Source: Paenibacillus sp. J31TS4 (lineage in GTDB: Bacteria; Bacillota; Bacilli; Paenibacillales; NBRC-103111). From it: DNA of 64,000 nucleotides. Positions 58,573 to 64,000 of this stretch are shown here, piece by piece. A program made the translations under genes and the position numbers. The notes under the pieces are model-generated. The model was given only the letters and a program-made list of their open reading frames with translations. It ran no database searches and was not told where the DNA came from. The stretch lies in NCBI RefSeq assembly GCF_018403265.1, contig NZ_BOSI01000009.1:1-64000 (forward strand), in the 5' to 3' direction. The stretch's first letter is position 1, and the number at the start of each line of letters is the position of its first letter.

Positions 58573-60124
58573 CCTCCGGTTTTTTCCGTTTAATTTCATC
58601 GGCGATCTGCTGCGCTTCCTCCGCCGCTCGTTCCGCCTGCTCCGCGACAACGTGCTATCCAGCATCCGGCTCCAGCTCATTTTTACGTTCATCGTCTGCA
58701 GCGTGGCGGCGGTCATTGTCTTTTCGCTGACGTCGATGTCGCTGAGCCGCCAGCAGGAATACCCGCAAATCGACTACTCGCGCGGGATGCGGGACATCGA
58801 GGAGCATGCCAAATACATGGTCAACTACCTCAAAAGTCCCGTCGTGAACGAGCAGGAGGCGCTCTCCTTCCTGAATCGGGAGATGCAGCGGTCGGAATAC
58901 AAGATTCTCGTGCTGACGACGGACGGCAAGGTCCTATACAAGACGGCCGACGCGCCGGAAACCCAGGTCGACATCTACAACCTGTTCGCCAACACGGTAA
59001 GCGACCGCATCACCTACGACTCGAGCACGGACGTCGTGAACACCCGGCGGGAGTTCGTCAGCTTTTATCCGGTGGACCTGAAGTCCCAAAAGGCGTATCT
59101 GGTTGTCAGCGGCATGCCCACACCCGAGATTACGTATACGTATAGCGTCACATCCGGCGTAGGGCCGGTCTCGCTGCTCACCTCCGTTGCGGCGTTCGTG
59201 CTGCTGTTCTATTGGATGACGAAACGCAAGATGAAGCATGTCGAGTCGCTCGCCGACGGCCTGCTTGAAATTTCCAAAGGCAATCTCGAGTACCGAATTG
59301 CCGCCTCCGGCAAGGACGAGCTCGGCCAGCTCGGGGAGAACATCAACTATATGGCCGCGGAGCTGAACCGGACGATTGAGGAGGAGCGGCGGGCCGAGCG
59401 GACGAAGAACGAGCTGATCACGAATGTGTCGCACGACCTGCGCACGCCGCTCACGCTCATCATCGGCTATCTGCGGCTGCTCAAGGACAAAAATTACGAG
59501 GACGAGAAGCAGGCGGACTCTTATGTCAATATCGCGTTCTCCAAATCCGAGAAGCTAAAGCGGCTCATCGACGATCTGTTTGAGTATACGAAGCTGTCCA
59601 ATCACGGCAACCGTCTCGTCACCGAGCGGGTCAGCCTGAACGAGCTGCTCGAGCAGCTGCTGGAGGAGCACGTCGGGCATGCGGAGGAGAACCAGCTGCG
59701 CCTGCTGCGCGACCTCCCCGCGGAGCGCCTGCTCGTGCAGATCGACACGGATAAGATCATTCGGGTGTTTGATAACCTTCTCAGCAACGCGATCAAGTAC
59801 AGCGAGAAGCCCGGCCTCATCACCGTAACGATGACCAAGGAGCCGGGCTGGGTCAAGGTCTGCGTTGGCAATCGTGGACGGCCGATCCCCAAGGAGGAGC
59901 TTGAGCGGCTGTTCGAGCGCTTCTACCGCGTGGACGCCTCCCGGACGTCCGAATCCGGAGGCTCGGGTCTTGGCCTTGCGATCGCCAAGAGCATCGTCGA
60001 ATCGCACGGCGGCGAGATCTGGGGGGAATCCGAGGCCGACGAGGTGCGCTTCTGCGTCCGGCTGCGGCTCGATGGCGACGAGGGAGTTCCGCCCTCCGGA
60101 GGCTATGGGCGTATAGGCGTCTGA
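58562..60124 (+). CDS. Sensor histidine kinase (VanS-like)
   Basis: The protein has 520 residues. Membrane segments lie at about 38-60 and 203-220, with a 140-residue extracytoplasmic sensor between. HAMP covers 220-270. HisKA contains the phosphorylated His291 (NVSHDLRTPL). HATPase follows with N box DNLLSNAIKYS, G1 region VGNRGRPIP and G2 GGSGLGLAIAK. It autophosphorylates on a signal and passes phosphate to the partner regulator. The start is TTG 58562, overlapping the regulator stop. Noteworthy: the usual D-x-G-x-G of the G1 box reads GNRGRPI. Confidence 0.88.
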   Translation: MKLNLRFFPFNFIGDLLRFLRRSFRLLRDNVLSSIRLQLIFTFIVCSVAAVIVFSLTSMSLSRQQEYPQIDYSRGMRDIEEHAKYMVNYLKSPVVNEQEALSFLNREMQRSEYKILVLTTDGKVLYKTADAPETQVDIYNLFANTVSDRITYDSSTDVVNTRREFVSFYPVDLKSQKAYLVVSGMPTPEITYTYSVTSGVGPVSLLTSVAAFVLLFYWMTKRKMKHVESLADGLLEISKGNLEYRIAASGKDELGQLGENINYMAAELNRTIEEERRAERTKNELITNVSHDLRTPLTLIIGYLRLLKDKNYEDEKQADSYVNIAFSKSEKLKRLIDDLFEYTKLSNHGNRLVTERVSLNELLEQLLEEHVGHAEENQLRLLRDLPAERLLVQIDTDKIIRVFDNLLSNAIKYSEKPGLITVTMTKEPGWVKVCVGNRGRPIPKEELERLFERFYRVDASRTSESGGSGLGLAIAKSIVESHGGEIWGESEADEVRFCVRLRLDGDEGVPPSGGYGRIGV

Positions 60125-60376
60125 CCGGATAGGTTCTGACCGCTCGGGCAGCTATAGGCTGCTGGGCCCCATCCACGGGGGCTCCGGCCTGCGGGCCGGC
60201 ATCCCGGGGATCGAAGCTCTCTCATCTCCTCCCTCAGCCGCCTTCGAGAATACGCCTCGGATTACCGCGGGAACTGGAAACACTTGCCAGTTGGAACGAA
60301 AGCCTTCATACTCAGGTTATAATTGACGGCATCGTCTCTTGCGACGCCCGAACCGAAGTTAGGAGGGCCTCTTGCC

Positions 60377-60667
60377 GTGAAGCTTCCGTTTGCCTTTGCC
60401 GCCGAATTGCTGAGGGTGCTTCTCCTCGTACTGCTCGTCCCTTCGCTCTTGTGGCTGGGGGAGAAGCATCTGCTCGGGGAGGAGCTCGCGAGCGGCGGGA
60501 TCGTCCGGCTGGCCATCGCCAACTATCTGCTGCTATTCCTCTTGTACCGCGGCCGTCTGCAGAAGACGGGCTGGCTCCCAAGCGGCCGGCAGCACGGCCT
60601 GTCCCCCGCCGCCGGATGGACCGTCGGGCTGGCTGCCGCCGGTTTGATCCTGTCGGTCTTGTTCTGA
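60377..60667 (+). CDS. Small membrane protein of unknown function
   Basis: The protein has 96 residues and three predicted membrane segments (about 5-26, 36-56, 77-95), separated by short charged loops (GEKHLLGEELASGG, RGRLQKTGW). I recognise no family. I chose GTG 60377 because AGGAGGG lies ten bases before it. The gap after the kinase (60125-60376) shows GC-rich stems but no T-run. Confidence 0.65.
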   Translation: MKLPFAFAAELLRVLLLVLLVPSLLWLGEKHLLGEELASGGIVRLAIANYLLLFLLYRGRLQKTGWLPSGRQHGLSPAAGWTVGLAAAGLILSVLF

Positions 60668-60781
60668 TACGAATGCACGTACAAGCCCAGCACACGACTA
60701 ATTCACGCCGCCGGGGCCAGCATTATGTCCCGACAGACCCCAGCAGACGAGCTCCGCGCGGAGCTTTCCCAACTTTCCGGC

Positions 60782-60810
60782 TTGCCGGATCGGACGGTCC
60801 GCGCTATAAT
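60782..60810 (+). promoter_or_regulatory. Sigma-A promoter of the thiamine-precursor transport operon
   Basis: TTGCCG (60782-60787), 17-bp spacer, perfect TATAAT (60805-60810). The predicted start near 60817 precedes the TPP riboswitch. Confidence 0.75.
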
Positions 60811-60850
60811 GGGTCCGTAACAGCTGCTTACGCTTCAATATAACCGAATA

Positions 60851-60944
60851 CCAACGGGGTGCTGGAATCGGCCGGCTGAGATTGTATCCCTCCAAGATAC
60901 TGACCCTCAAACCTGATCTGGGTAATGCCAGCGTAGGAAACGGA
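60851..60944 (+). promoter_or_regulatory. TPP riboswitch (THI element)
   Basis: The conserved parts appear in order: ACGGGGTGC, GGCTGAGA, a variable stem (GTATCCC/AGATAC), ACCCT, AACCTGATCTGGGTAAT and GCCAGCGTAGGAAA. It switches off the operon when thiamine pyrophosphate is plentiful. Confidence 0.96.
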
Positions 60945-60965
60945 TTGCTAGTTTTTTTGAGCATG

Positions 60966-60994
60966 CGCGCTCCCGATCAGGGGGCGCTTTTTTG
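60966..60994 (+). terminator. Attenuator terminator of the TPP riboswitch
   Basis: GCGCTCCC (60968-60975) pairs with GGGGGCGC (60981-60988) with one G-T pair, followed by T6, between the aptamer and the first gene. Confidence 0.85.
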
Positions 60995-61046
60995 TGCGCC
61001 GCCGTCCCGACTCCTCCTCACCTGCCGTCAAACTGGAGGAACCGAC

Positions 61047-62132
61047 ATGATTTCGTCTAGCCGTACAACGACAAACCGCACCAAAAAGACCCTCATCACC
61101 ACCAGCCGTCTCACGCTCCGCCGTTTCACCGCACTGCTGCTCGCCTCTCTCCTCGTCCTGCTGGCCGCCTGCGGCTCCAAGGACAACTCGGCGTCCGGCG
61201 CTTCCGGTGCACAGGCAGGCGATGGCGGCAAGAAAACGCCGGTCAAGGTCGTGCTCGACTGGTCGCCGAACACGAACCATACCGGCCTGTACGCCGCCCA
61301 ATCGCTCGGCTACTTCGCCGAGAACGGACTGGACGTGCAGATCGTGCAGCCCGGCGCCGCCGGCTCGGAGGCGATGGTCGCCTCGGGCGAGGCCGCGTTC
61401 GGCGTCGGCACGCAGGAGGGCGTGACCCAGTCCCGCATCCAGGGCGTCCCGATCGTCTCGATCGGCGCCATCATCCAGCACAACACGTCCGGCTTCGCCT
61501 CGCCGGCGGCCAAGAACATCAAGACGCCGAAGGACTTCGAGGGCAAAACCTACGGCGGCTGGGGCTCGCCGAACGAGCGCGCCATGCTGCAGTCGCTCAT
61601 GCAGAAGCAGCAGGCGGATATCAACAAGGTGAAGATTGTCAACGTCGGAGACGCGGACTTCTTCACCGCCGTGAAGAGAGACATCGACTTCGAATGGATC
61701 TTTTACGCCTGGACCGGCATCGAGGCGGAGCTGCGCAACGAGCCGCTCAACATGATCTACCTGACCGATTATTCTAAGCAGCTCGACTACTACACGCCGC
61801 TCCTGATCGCAAGCGAGAAGACGATCCAGCAGAAGCCCGAGCTGGTGCGCAGCTTCATGGCCGCCGTCTCCAAAGGCTACCAGTACGCCATCGACCACCC
61901 GCAGGAATCGGCCGATCTCCTCGTCAAGGCGGTGCCGGATCTCGATCCGAAGCTTGTAAAGGCCAGCCAGAAATGGCTGAGCCCCAAATACAAGGACGAC
62001 GCTCCGCGCTGGGGCGAGCAAAAGAAGGAAGTCTGGGAAAATTACTACAACTGGATGAACGATCACAAGCTGCTCGAGGGTACGACCGACGTCGGCAAGG
62101 CGTTCACCAACGACTTTTTGCCGGCCAAGTAG
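61047..62132 (+). CDS. thiY: Thiamine-precursor (HMP-type) ABC transporter substrate-binding lipoprotein
   Basis: The protein has 361 residues. It has a long basic start, a hydrophobic stretch and lipobox LLAAC (Cys about 48). The NMT1/THI5-like domain follows with VKVVLDWSPNTNHTGLYAAQSLGYFAENGLDVQIVQPG, typical of ThiY, which binds formylaminopyrimidine or HMP precursors. It delivers them to the permease below. ATG 61047 follows GGAGGAACC. TPP control upstream agrees with the assignment. NMT1 proteins also bind other ligands, so the exact compound is inferred. Confidence 0.88.
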   Translation: MISSSRTTTNRTKKTLITTSRLTLRRFTALLLASLLVLLAACGSKDNSASGASGAQAGDGGKKTPVKVVLDWSPNTNHTGLYAAQSLGYFAENGLDVQIVQPGAAGSEAMVASGEAAFGVGTQEGVTQSRIQGVPIVSIGAIIQHNTSGFASPAAKNIKTPKDFEGKTYGGWGSPNERAMLQSLMQKQQADINKVKIVNVGDADFFTAVKRDIDFEWIFYAWTGIEAELRNEPLNMIYLTDYSKQLDYYTPLLIASEKTIQQKPELVRSFMAAVSKGYQYAIDHPQESADLLVKAVPDLDPKLVKASQKWLSPKYKDDAPRWGEQKKEVWENYYNWMNDHKLLEGTTDVGKAFTNDFLPAK

Positions 62133-62269
62133 CAGGCGCTTGCCGTCTCTCCACGCCCTTCCGTCCAGCCCGGCAGACTTGTCCGGCCTGAGCGGACGGC
62201 TGGGGGTAGCCGGACCCGGGTGAAGACCGAAGCATGGATTCACAGCATACCGAAAGGGGCATCCGTTCG

Positions 62270-62563
62270 ATGAACAACGCACTTCTCAGCATTCAAATCC
62301 TCCCGAAGACACAGGCGGGAGAAAGCGTCATTCCGTATGTCGATCAAGCCATCTCGATTATCCAGCAGTCCGGGGTCAAGTACCTCGTCGGCCCGCTCGA
62401 GACGACGATGGAGGGGGATCTGGACGAGCTGCTCGCCATCGTGAAGCGGATGAACGAAGCGATGATCGCTATCGGCTGTCCGGGCGTACTGTCGCAGATC
62501 AAGATTTCCTACAATCCGATCCAGGGGGCGTCCATGGACCGGCTCACGGAGAAATACAGATGA
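62270..62563 (+). CDS. MTH1187-family thiamine-binding protein
   Basis: The protein has 97 residues. It is the small ferredoxin-like DUF77 protein: ALLSIQILPKTQAGESVIPYVDQAISIIQQSGVKYLVGPLETTMEGDLDELLAIVKRMNEA. Homologues bind thiamine and related ligands; placement between ThiY and the permease supports that. ATG 62270 has AAAGGGG ahead. Its stop overlaps the permease start (ATGA). Confidence 0.88.
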   Translation: MNNALLSIQILPKTQAGESVIPYVDQAISIIQQSGVKYLVGPLETTMEGDLDELLAIVKRMNEAMIAIGCPGVLSQIKISYNPIQGASMDRLTEKYR

Positions 62564-63342
62564 AGAAACGGCAGCTGGCGGCCTCCCTATGGCCGCCTCT
62601 TGCAGCTTTGGCGCTCCTCGCGATTCTGTGGCAGCTCGCCGTCTCGCTCTTCGGCATCGCCTCTTGGATTCTGCCGAGCCCCGGCCGGATCGCCCAGGAG
62701 GCCGTCTCCGGCTTCACCCGGATGCAGGAGCATGCCGGCTCGACGATCCGGCTGACGCTGCTCGGCTTCTCGGTCGGCTCGTGCACCGGAATCGCGGTCG
62801 CCTGCCTGCTGCACGTTATCCCGGGTGCCAAGCGGGCGCTCTATCCGCTGCTCATCGTCAGCCAGAACATCCCGATGATCGCGCTTGCCCCGCTGCTCAT
62901 GATCTGGTTCGGCTTCGGCCTATTGCCGAAAGTGATCGTCATTACGCTCGTCTGCTTTTTCCCGGTCGTCATCGCGACGCTTGACGGCTTTCTGCAGGCC
63001 GACCCGGTTATGCGCAGCTACATGAACATGATCGGCGCCACGCGCATCCAGATTTTCCGCAAGCTCGAATGGCCGGGCGCGCTGCCCTCGCTGTTCTCGG
63101 GACTCAAAATCTCCGGCACTTACAGCGTCATGGGAGCCGTCATCGCCGAATGGCTCGGCTCCGAGAAGGGCATCGGCGTCTATATGCTGCTGGCCCGTTC
63201 TTCGTTCCGGACGGACCGGGTCTTCGTGGCGATCGTCTGGATCGTGGCGCTGAGTCTGGTGTTATTCGGCCTCATCCTGCTTCTCGAGCGGCTCCTCATC
63301 CGCTGGAAGCCGGCTTCGGCCGCGAATAAGGAAAGGGAGTGA
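62560..63342 (+). CDS. thiX: Thiamine-precursor ABC transporter permease
   Basis: The protein has 260 residues and six predicted membrane segments. The coupling loop is MRSYMNMIGATRIQIFRKLEWPGALPSLFSGLKI (EAA motif), and the fold is of the SsuC/TauC/ThiX type (BPD_transp_1). It forms the channel, as a dimer, for the ligand captured by the ThiY-like protein. It is followed six bases later by the ATPase gene. Confidence 0.9.
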   Translation: MKKRQLAASLWPPLAALALLAILWQLAVSLFGIASWILPSPGRIAQEAVSGFTRMQEHAGSTIRLTLLGFSVGSCTGIAVACLLHVIPGAKRALYPLLIVSQNIPMIALAPLLMIWFGFGLLPKVIVITLVCFFPVVIATLDGFLQADPVMRSYMNMIGATRIQIFRKLEWPGALPSLFSGLKISGTYSVMGAVIAEWLGSEKGIGVYMLLARSSFRTDRVFVAIVWIVALSLVLFGLILLLERLLIRWKPASAANKERE

Positions 63343-63347
63343 CGCGA

Positions 63348-64000
63348 ATGGCGCTCATGCAAGAACGCCCGCAAGACGGAACGCCTCCGGCCCAGACGGC
63401 GCCGGCAGCGCCCTGCCTGGAGCTTGATGGCCTCGCCAAGTCGTTCGGACGGGGCCGCCGGCAGGTTCGCGTGCTGGAGAACGTCTCACTGACAGTTGGC
63501 CAGGGAGAGTTCGTCTCGCTGATCGGTCCGTCAGGGAGCGGCAAGAGCACGATCCTGCACCTCATCGGCGGCCTTCTTCCTCCGGATGCCGGCGCCATCC
63601 GCATGGAGGGGCGGGAGGTGACGGGGCGCAAAGGGCTCATCAGCTACATGCCCCAAAGCGCCGCCCTGTTCCCGTGGCGGACGATCGAGGACAACGCCGT
63701 TCTTGCCCGCGAGGTCGCCGGTCTGCCGCGGGCGGAGAGCCTCGCGCTCGCCCGGGAATGGCTCGCCAAAGTCGGCCTCGCCGGCTACGAACGGGCGTAC
63801 CCGCATATGCTCTCGGGCGGCATGCAGCAGCGCGCCGCCTTCGTGCGGGCGCTGCTCAGCCCGCAGGAATTCCTCTGCCTCGACGAGCCGTTCGGGGCAC
63901 TCGACGCGCTGACGCGGCAGGACATGCAGCAGTGGCTGCTGGCGCTTTGGGAGGCGAACCGCCGCTCGGTGCTGTTCATCACGCACAGCATCGAGGAGGC
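63348..64000 (+). CDS. thiZ: Thiamine-precursor ABC transporter ATP-binding protein (cut by the window end)
   Basis: The visible 217 codons open with MALMQERPQDG and a Pro/Ala linker. The ATPase domain has Walker A GPSGSGKST, Q-loop region YMPQSAALFPWRTIEDN, signature LSGGMQQRAA, Walker B FLCLDEPFGALD and H-loop FITHSIEEA at the edge. No stop is reached. It is the energy subunit of the SsuB/TauB/ThiZ type. ATG 63348 follows AAGGGAG. Confidence 0.9.
   Translation, partial: MALMQERPQDGTPPAQTAPAAPCLELDGLAKSFGRGRRQVRVLENVSLTVGQGEFVSLIGPSGSGKSTILHLIGGLLPPDAGAIRMEGREVTGRKGLISYMPQSAALFPWRTIEDNAVLAREVAGLPRAESLALAREWLAKVGLAGYERAYPHMLSGGMQQRAAFVRALLSPQEFLCLDEPFGALDALTRQDMQQWLLALWEANRRSVLFITHSIEE

Noticed and set aside
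1-64000. CRISPR array, insertion sequence, prophage or rRNA
   Set aside because: No evenly spaced direct repeats, transposase or phage-type genes, or rRNA signatures were seen anywhere in the window.

Overview
The window looks like chromosomal DNA of a GC-rich member of the Paenibacillaceae (Paenibacillus or Cohnella type); I cannot name the species. Evidence: Gram-positive ribosome binding sites (AGGAGG-like) before nearly every gene, consensus sigma-A promoters, one clear sigma-B promoter, an S-layer-homology protein, a YpfJ-type protease, a YflT-type stress protein, PadR, YafY, DeoR and ArsR regulators, and attenuator-type riboswitches ending in U-tracts. I saw no rRNA, tRNA, CRISPR array, insertion sequence or prophage. 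The first 1.2 kb and the segment around 41.4-42.4 kb look richer in A+T than the rest and may be more recently acquired.

Layout. 0-5 kb: NUDIX hydrolase, unknown protein, ArsR-type regulator, secreted SLH protein. 4.6-10.9 kb: membrane-anchored FAD protein, zinc-ribbon protein, a SigA-like sigma factor without region 1.1 whose promoter faces a second promoter, a secreted GH26-like hydrolase joined to a copper-amine-oxidase-N domain, a SIMPL protein. 11-17.8 kb: serine hydrolase, two methyltransferases, a kinase-like ATPase, an orphan eukaryotic-type HisA, DeoR regulator, NUDIX, GDPD, with gene remnants (HIT, sugar permease) in between. 18.2-25.8 kb: DUF1801-ArsR-SRPBCC operon with a palindromic promoter, flavohemoglobin, DinB and YafY, DEAD-box helicase, metallo-beta-lactamase-fold enzyme.

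26.7-37.4 kb: one long co-directional unit behind a perfect sigma-A promoter. It encodes a VOC protein, quinone-oxidoreductase-like dehydrogenase, acyl-CoA ligase, PaaI thioesterase, a complete Liv-type ABC importer (LivK, H, M, G, F), an acyl-CoA-dehydrogenase-like flavoprotein and an SDR. Together they look like an uptake, CoA-activation and oxidation pathway for an unidentified carboxylic acid. 37.6-43.6 kb: ECF sigma/anti-sigma pair, peptidase-like hydrolase, small orphan protein, DHFR-like reductase, degenerate beta-lactamase-family protein, YpfJ protease.

43.8-47.8 kb: class Ia ribonucleotide reductase nrdA-nrdB under three stacked controls: a sigma-A promoter, two NrdR boxes 31 bp apart, and a cobalamin riboswitch with its own terminator. 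47.8-50.4 kb: DUF423 protein, a zincin-like protein with an apparent ACG start, SDR, CheX. 50.6-53.6 kb: ABC-2 exporter (ATPase plus two permeases) led by a ykkC-family riboswitch. 53.7-57.6 kb: PadR pair, degenerate LigB-like protein, HAD phosphatase, YflT protein behind a sigma-B promoter. 57.7-60.7 kb: VanRS-like two-component system and a small membrane protein. 60.8 kb to the end: TPP riboswitch followed by a thiamine-precursor importer (ThiY-like lipoprotein, MTH1187-type protein, ThiX permease, ThiZ ATPase cut by the window end).
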